The notes under the pieces are model-generated. The model worked only from the letters and a program-made list of their open reading frames with translations, had not been told where the DNA came from and did no database searches. From an uncultured Verrucomicrobiota bacterium (GTDB taxonomy: Bacteria > Verrucomicrobiota > Verrucomicrobiae > Opitutales > Opitutaceae), in the NCBI GenBank assembly GCA_946481225.1, contig CAMLNJ010000204.1, positions 1-6,047 on the forward strand: DNA of 6,047 nt, read 5' to 3'. A program made the translations under genes and the position numbers. Shown here piece after piece: positions 1-5,289 of this stretch (its first letter is position 1; each line of letters begins with the position of its first letter).

Positions 1-1384
1 CGTGGCTGGCCTTGGCCGCGGGCGAGGCGCCCTTCTCGTGCAGGAACAGGTCGTAGCGGATGCCGCTCGTAACGAACGCGTGGTTCACTCCCTCGGTCTC
101 GCGGACGGATTTGTAGATGTCGAGGAGCGCGGTGTGGTCGGTGTCGAGGTTGCGACAGACGTCGGGCCAGATGCAGGAGGGGCGCACGCACTCGTCGCAG
201 ATCCACTGCTCCTTGCCCTTCATGTTATACATGTTGGCGGAAGGCCCGCCGAGGTCGCTGATCGTGCCGCGGAAGTCGGGCATCTGCTTCACCGACTCGA
301 CCTCGCGCAGGATCGACTCCTTCGAGCGCGAGGCGACAAACTTCCCCTGGTGCGCCGAGATCGTGCAGAAGCTGCACCCGCCGAAACACCCGCGGTGCAT
401 GTTGATCGAGTGCTTGATCATCTCGTAGGCGGGGATCGGCCCGCGCTTGCGATACTTCGGATGCGGAAGGCGCGTGTAGGGCAGGTCGAAGGAGGCGTCG
501 ATCTGGCCCTCGCTCATCGTCGGAAAGGGCGGGTTGACGACGAGCAGACGGTCGGCCGTCGGCTGGAGCAGGCGGCGGGCCTTCACACGGTTCGACTCGG
601 TCTCGATGGCCTTGAAGTTTTGCGCGTAGAGCGCGCGATCCTCGAGGCACTCCTCGTGCGCGTGGAGCGCGTGGTCCTCCCAGTTGGCGTTCTTCGGCGC
701 GGGCTTGCCCGGCGGCAGCAGCACCGCGGTCTGGGGAATCGTCGTGAGCGAAGAAAACGGCACGCCCCGCTTGAGCAGGCGGACGCACTCCTTGAGCGGC
801 AGCTCGCCCATGCCGTAGACGAGCAGGTCGGCGCCGCTCTCGGCGAGGATCGAGGGCTTGAGCGTCTCGGACCAGTAGTCGTAGTGCGTCACCCGGCGCA
901 GCGAGGCCTCGATGCCGCCGACCATGACCGGGACGTCCGGGAAAAGCTCCTTCAGTATCCGAGAATACACTACAGTCGCGTAGTCCGGCCGGAATCCGGT
1001 CTCGCCGCCGGGCGTGTAGGCGTCCTCGCTGCGCGGCTTTCGCGCGGCCGTGTAGCGGTTGACCATCGAGTCCATGCAGCCCGCCGTGACGCCGAAGAAC
1101 AGCCGCGGCGCGCCGAGTTTTTTGAAATCGCGGAGGTCGTCGCGCCAGTTGGGCTGCGGAATGATCGCGACCTTGAGGCCCTCCGCCTCGAGCAGGCGGG
1201 CGATGACGGCGGTGCCGAAGGCGGGATGGTCGACGTAGGCGTCGCCCGAGACGAGGATCACGTCGAGTTGCCCCCAGCCGCGCGCCTTCACCTCGTCGGC
1301 CGTGGTGGGCAGCCAGCGGGCCGGGTTCCAGACGGGTTCGCTGGAGTAGATCTTGGCAGGGAGGATGGCGGCGGGCTGACTCAC
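1..1384 (-). CDS. ygiQ: YgiQ-family (UPF0313) radical SAM protein, N-terminal 461 residues (runs off left edge)
   Basis: Reading the minus strand from a GTG at 1384 gives 461 residues without a stop to the window edge; family members are about 600-740 residues, so the C-terminal part (normally including a DUF3362-type tail) is missing. Visible family signatures are LDVILVSGDAYVDHP (about residues 40-54), RLFFGVTAGCMDSMVNRYTA, VPVMVGGIEASLRR and HYDYW in the N-terminal UPF0313 part. The radical SAM cluster motif CFGGCSFC follows, with C333, C337 and C340 expected to bind the [4Fe-4S] cluster that cleaves S-adenosylmethionine. A second cysteine group lies at C396, C399, C404 and C410, followed by NLDTDHTALLDIYKSVRE, a typical YgiQ segment. 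GTG 1384 is the only usual start codon after the in-frame stop at 1397-1399; no Shine-Dalgarno precedes it. The protein should be cytosolic. The substrate of this family is not known to me, so no reaction is assigned. It is divergent from the cyclophilin gene. Confidence 0.93.
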   Translation of the reverse strand, partial: MSQPAAILPAKIYSSEPVWNPARWLPTTADEVKARGWGQLDVILVSGDAYVDHPAFGTAVIARLLEAEGLKVAIIPQPNWRDDLRDFKKLGAPRLFFGVTAGCMDSMVNRYTAARKPRSEDAYTPGGETGFRPDYATVVYSRILKELFPDVPVMVGGIEASLRRVTHYDYWSETLKPSILAESGADLLVYGMGELPLKECVRLLKRGVPFSSLTTIPQTAVLLPPGKPAPKNANWEDHALHAHEECLEDRALYAQNFKAIETESNRVKARRLLQPTADRLLVVNPPFPTMSEGQIDASFDLPYTRLPHPKYRKRGPIPAYEMIKHSINMHRGCFGGCSFCTISAHQGKFVASRSKESILREVESVKQMPDFRGTISDLGGPSANMYNMKGKEQWICDECVRPSCIWPDVCRNLDTDHTALLDIYKSVRETEGVNHAFVTSGIRYDLFLHEKGASPAAKASH

Positions 1385-1509
1385 GATAAGGACGGCTTAG
1401 GGTGGACAAAGCGCGCCGCATGGGAATCCGCAAATACCTCGCCGCATCCTCGACGTGGAACCTCGTATCGGTTTGCTCGTCTCATCTCGTCTTTCCCACA
1501 CCTAAACCC

Positions 1510-2145
1510 ATGATCCCCCAATCCTTCCTCCGTCGCATCGCCGGCTTCGCCGCCCTCGCCTGTCTCGCCGCCGTTTGCGGCCTCCGAGCCGAGGACGCCG
1601 CTCCCACCCCCGCTCCCGCGCCCAAAGAGACCGCGCCCGCCGCCATCTCCGACATCCGCATCGTCCTCAAGACCAGCAAGGGCGACATCAAGGGCACGCT
1701 CTTCGCGTCCAAGGTCCCGATGACGACGGCCAACTTCCTCAACCTCGCGAAGAAAGGCTTCTACGACGGCCTCACCTTTCACCGCGTGATCCCCGACTTC
1801 ATGATCCAAGGCGGCGATCCCGAGGGCCGCGGCACCGGCGGCCCCGGCTACAAGTTCGGGGACGAGTTCGACAAGACCCTGCGCCACTCCAAGCCCGGCA
1901 TCTTCTCCATGGCGAACGCCGGTCCCGGCACCAACGGCAGCCAATTCTTCATCACCCACGTCCCCACCCCGTGGCTCGACGGCAAACACAGCGTCTTCGG
2001 CGAAGTCACCGAGGGACAGGACGTGGTCAACCGCATCGCCAAGGGAGATAAAATCGAAAAGATCGAGATCCTCGACTCCACCGACGCGCTCTTCGCCGCC
2101 CAGGCGGAAAAAATCGCGAAGTGGAACGCCTCCCTGAAACGATAA
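1510..2145 (+). CDS. Exported cyclophilin-type peptidyl-prolyl cis-trans isomerase
   Basis: The 211-residue product catalyses cis-trans isomerisation of Xaa-Pro bonds and so assists protein folding. Residues 1-27 form a Sec signal peptide: arginines R8-R9, an Ala/Leu-rich core, and a likely cut after LRA (27/28), giving a periplasmic protein. A Pro/Ala linker (about 29-46) precedes the cyclophilin fold (about 47-190). All the classical active-site residues are visible: R92, F97 and Q100 in [15 protein letters not shown]145 and F147 in [10 protein letters not shown]155 and L156, and H160 in [10 protein letters not shown] short charged tail follows (191-211). ATG 1510 is chosen because the signal peptide begins there; the frame is open upstream to a GTG at 1402, but that would put 36 extra residues before it. 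No Shine-Dalgarno is seen. It stands alone, with its own terminator 34 bases after the stop. The family could be called PpiA/PpiB, but I cannot choose a symbol. Confidence 0.95.
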   Translation: MIPQSFLRRIAGFAALACLAAVCGLRAEDAAPTPAPAPKETAPAAISDIRIVLKTSKGDIKGTLFASKVPMTTANFLNLAKKGFYDGLTFHRVIPDFMIQGGDPEGRGTGGPGYKFGDEFDKTLRHSKPGIFSMANAGPGTNGSQFFITHVPTPWLDGKHSVFGEVTEGQDVVNRIAKGDKIEKIEILDSTDALFAAQAEKIAKWNASLKR

Positions 2146-2178
2146 CACGACACGCCTCTTTCGCCTCCTTCCTCCCTC

Positions 2179-2206
2179 GGGCGACGCATTCCGCGTCGCC
2201 CTTTTT
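2179..2206 (+). terminator. Intrinsic terminator of the cyclophilin gene
   Basis: A perfect 9-bp stem (GGGCGACGC at 2179-2187 with GCGTCGCCC at 2193-2201) closes a 5-base loop (ATTCC) and is followed at once by five T residues (2202-2206). It begins 34 bases after the cyclophilin stop codon, the classical layout of a Rho-independent terminator on the plus strand. No T tract follows the stem on the minus strand, so it should not serve the convergent kinase gene. Confidence 0.9.
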
Positions 2207-2294
2207 GCGCCCCGGCGACAGCCCAGACGAAAGATCGGGCAAAAAAACCGCGCGTTGCAGCACGCCCCACCGCCCGCAAGTTGCCAAACTGTAG

Positions 2295-2313
2295 GCCCGA
2301 TCGCTGATCGGGC
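2295..2313. repeat. Palindromic element in the convergent intergenic region (8-bp stem)
   Basis: GCCCGATC (2295-2302) and GATCGGGC (2306-2313) form a perfect 8-bp stem around a 3-base loop, extendable by a G-U pair. The same octamer GATCGGGC occurs again at 2233-2240, directly before seven A residues. The element lies between the convergent cyclophilin and kinase genes, 48 bases past the kinase stop. It could end kinase transcription, but no T run follows it on the minus strand, so a dispersed intergenic palindrome is equally possible. Confidence 0.55.
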
Positions 2314-2316
2314 TGC

Positions 2317-2336
2317 CAGGCCACCGGCCCGGCCTG
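2317..2336. repeat. Second small inverted repeat beside the kinase 3' end
   Basis: CAGGCC (2317-2322) pairs with GGCCTG (2331-2336) over an 8-base GC-rich loop. It sits 3 bases from the palindrome at 2295-2313 and 24 bases beyond the kinase stop codon, so the kinase transcript would meet two hairpins in a row. No T tract is present. A chance origin is possible in such GC-rich DNA. Confidence 0.35.
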
Positions 2337-2360
2337 CATGACGAAACCCGACCCGGAACA

Positions 2361-4076
2361 TCAGGCGCCCTCGGCGATCACCGCGCCGAGCTTTGCCCTC
2401 AACACGTCGAGCGCGAAGGGCTTTTGCAAAAAACCCGCCAGTCGCTCGCCCGTGAAATGGCTCGTCGCCTCCCGCTCGCTGAAGCCGCTCATCAACACCA
2501 CCGGAAGATCCGGCCGCATCCGCCGCATCTCGCGAAAAGCCTCATCCCCCGTCATGCTCGGCATCATCAGGTCTAGCAACACGAGCGCGATCTCGGGCAG
2601 GTGCGCGCGCAGTTTGTCCACCCCGTCCGCTCCGTCGACGGCCGTAAGCACCTCGAAGCCCAGCGCCTCGACCATGTCGGCCACGACCATCCGCACCGTC
2701 TCCTCGTCGTCCACCACGAGCACCTTGCGCCCCATCGGCTTTGCGCGGTCCCGCGCCGGGACCGCCGGCCCCCCGCCTCCGTCCCGCGCGGGCAAAAACA
2801 GCTTGAACGTCGTCCCCTTTCCCGGCTCCGAACGGACTTTGAGCGCCCCCTTGTGGCTTCGCACGATGCCCAGCGCCGCCGCCAGGCCGAGGCCGCGCCC
2901 GGTGAACTTCGTGCTGAAGAAGGGATCGAAAATCTTCGCCTGCGTCGCCGCGTCCATGCCGCAACCCGTGTCCGTCACTTCGAGATAAACATAGGCGCCC
3001 GCGGGGAGCCTCGGAGCGAGATGCGCGTCGTTGAAGTAGTCGCGATCGACACGCGCCAGGCCCGTCGCGACCGTGATCCGCCCGCCTTGCGGGCCCAGCG
3101 CCTCGGACGCGTTGGTGACCAGGCCGACCAACACCTGGCGAAGCTGCGCGGCGTCGCCGTCGACAAGCGGCAGCTCCCCGCCCAGCTCCAGGCCGAGCGC
3201 CGCCTTCGTCCCGATGGAGATCCGCAACAGGCGCTCCGACTCCCGCACCAAACCGCTCAAATCGACCGGCTCGATGACGAAGCGCGCCTGCCCGGCGTAG
3301 GCGAGCATCTGCTTGCACAGCTCCGCGGCGCGAACCGCCGAGCTCTCCACCCCGTCCACAAACTCCTTCAGCGACGAACCGGGGGGCAATTCGCGACGGA
3401 TCAAGCCGGTGTAACCCAGCACCCCCGTCAGCAGATTGTTGAAGTCGTGCGCGATGCCTCCCGCCAGCACACCCAGGCTCTCCAGCTTCTGCGCCTCGAT
3501 CAGCTTCTTCTCCATTTCCTCTCGCGCCATCTCGCGCCGCCGCCGCTCGATCACGATCCCCAGCAAATGCGCCGCCACCCGCGTAACCCGCAGGTGCGCC
3601 TCGTCCGGCTCGCAAAGAAACGAATGGTGGATCGCCAGTCTGCCGAGCACCCTGCCGCCGCTCGAGAAAATCGGCTCCGACCAGCGCTCGATCAATCCAT
3701 CCGGGCCGCCGCCCGCCCCGCGGCCGTCCGCACCAAGCGAATCGCTCGCGACGCCGGGCACGGTCGCCGCTCCGCAGGAACCCCGCTCCGACCCGACCTC
3801 AAAAGCACCCTCCGCCGCCCAAACGGACTCCGGCAAGCCCGATGAACATCCCTGTCGCGGCATCCGCCCGTCCTCGTCCAAAATCGAGATCCTCGGGCTG
3901 CACCCCGGGATCTGCTCCTCAAGCAACTCGATCACCTGCCGATAGATTTCGTGCTGGCCGACACCCATCGCCAGTCTCTCCAGAATGTGGATTTGCATCT
4001 CCCGCACGGTATCGCCCCGACCGGCTTCCTCCGCGACGGCCGCCTCTCGCGACGACGCTGTGGAGCTCGTCTTCAC
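2361..4076 (-). CDS. GAF-domain hybrid histidine kinase with C-terminal receiver
   Basis: This 571-residue sensor kinase has no transmembrane segment and should be cytosolic. Order of parts: a GAF-like sensor (about 24-178, with GSCG at 99-102 and RWSEPIFSSGGRVLGRLAI at about 131-149); a charged helix (about 178-198); a HisKA dimerisation domain with the phosphoacceptor H210 in GGIAHDFNNLL; an ATPase domain with N322 in the N box (TNASEAL), the G1 box DTGCGMD (369-375), the F box FDPFFSTK (383-390) and the G2 box GRGLGLAA (393-400); a Gly/Pro-rich linker (431-447); and a receiver domain (450-568) with D456/D457, phosphoacceptor D502, S530 and K552. All catalytic positions look intact. The AHDFNN form places it among the NtrB-like/HPK4 hybrid kinases. 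GTG 4076 is the most upstream start; ATG at 3998 (residue 27), close to the GAF domain, is a serious alternative. It is divergent from a stand-alone response regulator, its likely partner. The ligand is unknown. Confidence 0.93.
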   Translation of the reverse strand: MKTSSTASSREAAVAEEAGRGDTVREMQIHILERLAMGVGQHEIYRQVIELLEEQIPGCSPRISILDEDGRMPRQGCSSGLPESVWAAEGAFEVGSERGSCGAATVPGVASDSLGADGRGAGGGPDGLIERWSEPIFSSGGRVLGRLAIHHSFLCEPDEAHLRVTRVAAHLLGIVIERRRREMAREEMEKKLIEAQKLESLGVLAGGIAHDFNNLLTGVLGYTGLIRRELPPGSSLKEFVDGVESSAVRAAELCKQMLAYAGQARFVIEPVDLSGLVRESERLLRISIGTKAALGLELGGELPLVDGDAAQLRQVLVGLVTNASEALGPQGGRITVATGLARVDRDYFNDAHLAPRLPAGAYVYLEVTDTGCGMDAATQAKIFDPFFSTKFTGRGLGLAAALGIVRSHKGALKVRSEPGKGTTFKLFLPARDGGGGPAVPARDRAKPMGRKVLVVDDEETVRMVVADMVEALGFEVLTAVDGADGVDKLRAHLPEIALVLLDLMMPSMTGDEAFREMRRMRPDLPVVLMSGFSEREATSHFTGERLAGFLQKPFALDVLRAKLGAVIAEGA

Positions 4077-4085
4077 GATGTAAAA

Positions 4086-4115
4086 AATGTATGATCAAAG
4101 AGAGGGAAACAGCAA
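4086..4115 (-). promoter_or_regulatory. Possible promoter of the hybrid kinase gene
   Basis: On the minus strand TTGCTG (4115-4110) and TACATT (4091-4086) are separated by 18 bases and lie in a patch clearly richer in A/T than its surroundings. They match the sigma-70 consensus at only 3 and 4 of 6 positions. If real, transcription would begin about 3-5 bases before the GTG at 4076, implying a nearly leaderless message or translation from the ATG at 3998. This is a visual match only. Confidence 0.3.
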
Positions 4116-4175
4116 GCCGAAACCCACCCCGGCCGCCGCGTCTCCGGCACCCATGGGCTTTGTTTTGGTGGCCAT
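4095..4175 (-). CDS. Possible 26-residue leader peptide upstream of the kinase (uncertain)
   Basis: On the minus strand an ATG (4175-4173) opens a 26-codon frame that begins MATKTKPMGAGDAA, ends GFGLLFPSL and stops at TGA 4097-4095, 18 bases before the kinase GTG. A GGGGG run lies 4 bases before the ATG. The product is small, with basic residues first and a hydrophobic end. I recognise no family. The same frame remains open further upstream, so this could be a chance reading frame. It also overlaps the possible kinase promoter, so the two readings compete. Confidence 0.15.
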   Translation of the reverse strand: MATKTKPMGAGDAAAGVGFGLLFPSL

Positions 4176-4256
4176 AAACCCCCGCTCTCCGTCCGGGCCG
4201 AACGCCCGCCCGGGAAAAAGAACACTCGCCAAGCCTACGCCCTGAAGGCCGCTTCG

Positions 4257-4287
4257 GGAATTCGCCAAGCAAGCTCCGGAGAATTCC
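4257..4287. promoter_or_regulatory. Inverted repeat, possible operator between the divergent signalling genes
   Basis: GGAATTC (4257-4263) and GAATTCC (4281-4287) form a 7-bp dyad with a 17-base spacer. The arms are less GC-rich than their surroundings, and the site lies roughly midway between the kinase and response-regulator starts, a usual place for a shared operator. No regulator can be named, and a chance dyad is not excluded. Confidence 0.25.
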
Positions 4288-4425
4288 TTTACCCCGGATG
4301 CGCCCTCCCCTTTCTGGGCCGCCGCGCTTGAACACCCCCCTCCACCTTTCGCGTGAAGTTCTCCTGCCGCGGCCCCGGCGCGATACCCGAGGCGCCGCGC
4401 CCGCGCGCCCCTGCGCCCTCCTCGC

Positions 4426-4902
4426 ATGACTCCTCACGGCACGACAACCGCCCGCGTTCCCACCCTCCTGTATGTGGAAGACGAGGAGAACGACGTCCTC
4501 TTCATGCGACGCGCCCTCGACCGCGCCGGCGTGAAGGTCGATCTCCGGACGGCGTGCGACGGCGACGCGGCGGTCGCCTACTTCGCGGCCAAGCCTCCCC
4601 GGGCCGACAACCCCCTGCCCGATCTCGTCCTGCTCGACCTGAACCTCCCCGCGCGCTCCGGCTTTGACGTGCTGGAATGGATACGCGGGCAACCCGACCT
4701 GCGCGCGATCCCCGTCGTCGTGTTCTCCTCCTCCGCCCGCGTCGAGGACCGCGAACGCGCCCGCCTGCTCGGCGCGGACGACTACATGGTCAAGCCCGCC
4801 GCCCCGCTTCACCTCGTCGAAACCGTCGGCGACCTCTGGCGCCGCTGGCTGGCTTCCGACTGCCGGAACGACGCGGACGACGCCCCCGGCGAGGAGTCCT
4901 GA
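4426..4902 (+). CDS. Single-domain (CheY/Rcp1-like) response regulator
   Basis: This 158-residue protein is almost wholly a receiver domain (about 12-142) with a short acidic tail and no DNA-binding or enzymatic output domain. It shows the acidic pocket E18/D19 in LLYVEDEENDV, the phosphoacceptor D71 in VLLDLNLPARSGF, the switch serine S101 in VVVFSSS and the conserved K123 in YMVKPAAP. The ENDVLFMRRAL helix and the LDLNLP signature are those of the Rcp1-like subgroup, which commonly receives phosphate from GAF- or phytochrome-type kinases. It would act in the cytosol as a phosphorelay shuttle or through protein-protein contact. It is divergent from the GAF hybrid kinase, which is the obvious partner candidate, although this is not shown by sequence. 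ATG 4426 is the start nearest the first beta strand; no Shine-Dalgarno is visible. The stop TGA (4900-4902) is followed in the same frame by a sigma-factor remnant. Confidence 0.94.
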   Translation: MTPHGTTTARVPTLLYVEDEENDVLFMRRALDRAGVKVDLRTACDGDAAVAYFAAKPPRADNPLPDLVLLDLNLPARSGFDVLEWIRGQPDLRAIPVVVFSSSARVEDRERARLLGADDYMVKPAAPLHLVETVGDLWRRWLASDCRNDADDAPGEES

Positions 4903-5199
4903 ACAGCCAGCGACGCCGGGTTGCTCCGCCTCTACTCCCGCCACGCCTCGCACGACACGTTCTCCGCGCTGGTCGCGCGCCACCTCGGCCTCGTCCACGC
5001 CGCCGCCCTCCGCCAGCTTCGCAGCCCCGATCTCGCCCGCGACGTCGCGCAACTCCGCAACCAGGCGGACAGCCGCTTCCAGCGGCTCATCCAAGCCGCC
5101 CTGCGGAAATTCGCCAAGCAGAACGACGACGACGCGTTCCCTGCGGCGATAGCCGCGGCTCATCTCGTGCAACCTGCTGAACCCATCGGCCGCGCTTGA
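4903..5199 (+). pseudogene. Remnant of an ECF-like sigma factor: N-terminal region 2 only, joined to an unrelated tail
   Basis: Directly after the response-regulator stop and in the same frame, the reading frame continues without a stop to TGA 5197-5199. Counting from TTG 4921, residues 1-44 (LRLYSRHASHDTFSALVARH, then LGLVHAAALRQ and LARDVAQ) look like the beginning of sigma-70 region 2 in ECF-like sigma factors. That sequence should continue through the promoter-melting part of region 2 and region 4, but both are absent in all three frames. Residues 45-73 (LRNQADSRFQRLIQAALRKFAKQNDDDAF) match nothing I know, and the last 20 codons lose the strong G/C third-position bias. There is no ATG start; only TTG 4921 could begin it. 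An internal deletion that joined the head of a sigma factor to another sequence explains this best. A functional 92-residue protein is possible but less likely. Confidence 0.55.
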
Positions 5200-5216
5200 C
5201 GCACCTTCCCGGTGCG
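5200..5216. terminator. Weak hairpin between convergent genes
   Basis: CGCACC (5200-5205) and GGTGCG (5211-5216) form a 6-bp stem over a TTCCC loop, starting directly after the stop of the sigma-factor remnant and 74 bases from the end of the pseudouridine synthase gene. There is no T tract on either side, so it is at best a weak or factor-dependent terminator. Confidence 0.3.
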
Positions 5217-5289
5217 CCTTCGGGCCGCCGCATTCACCAGGCCATCCGTATGGCAACGCCCGTGCCCGGACGTCGCCACGTCGGCGAAG

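Larger units (their letters stand above)
4077..4425. other. 349-bp divergent intergenic region between kinase and response regulator
   Basis: No convincing gene was found here. The region contains the AT-rich promoter-like patch at the kinase side (4086-4115), a 26-codon minus-strand reading frame (4095-4175), a 7-bp dyad (4257-4287) and a direct repeat of TCGCCAAGC (4226-4234 and 4262-4270, 36 bases apart). The segment next to the response regulator is almost pure G/C, with no clear promoter hexamers and no Shine-Dalgarno before ATG 4426. It should hold the control regions of both genes, which suggests the pair may be regulated together. Confidence 0.5.

Noticed and set aside
225..1433. 402-codon open frame on the minus strand
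   Set aside because: It is a shifted frame of the YgiQ-like gene with Arg/Pro-rich low-complexity translation; the other frame carries the radical SAM motifs.
1402..1509. N-terminal extension of the cyclophilin from GTG 1402
   Set aside because: The signal peptide begins at ATG 1510; an extension would bury it behind 36 residues with no family resemblance.
1385..1509. Promoters in the divergent YgiQ/cyclophilin gap
   Set aside because: Promoters must be near, but I saw no hexamer pair good enough to position on either strand.
2..1513. Long open frame on the plus strand (503 codons)
   Set aside because: It lies antisense to the YgiQ-like gene, is rich in Arg/Gly/Ala/Val with no family motif, and results from high GC content.
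2601..3845. 414-codon plus-strand frame inside the kinase gene
   Set aside because: It is antisense to the kinase, with Arg/His/Leu-rich composition of the kind produced by complementing GC-rich codons.
4259..5120. 13-base exact repeat AATTCGCCAAGCA at 4259-4271 and 5108-5120, flanking the response regulator and sigma remnant
   Set aside because: It could be the footprint of an insertion or recombination, but one 13-base match in 6 kb of biased sequence is quite likely by chance and no mobile gene lies between the copies.
3919..5256. 445-codon open frame on the minus strand spanning the response regulator and sigma remnant
   Set aside because: It is antisense to a clear response regulator, is Gly/Arg/Val-rich and has no recognisable domain.
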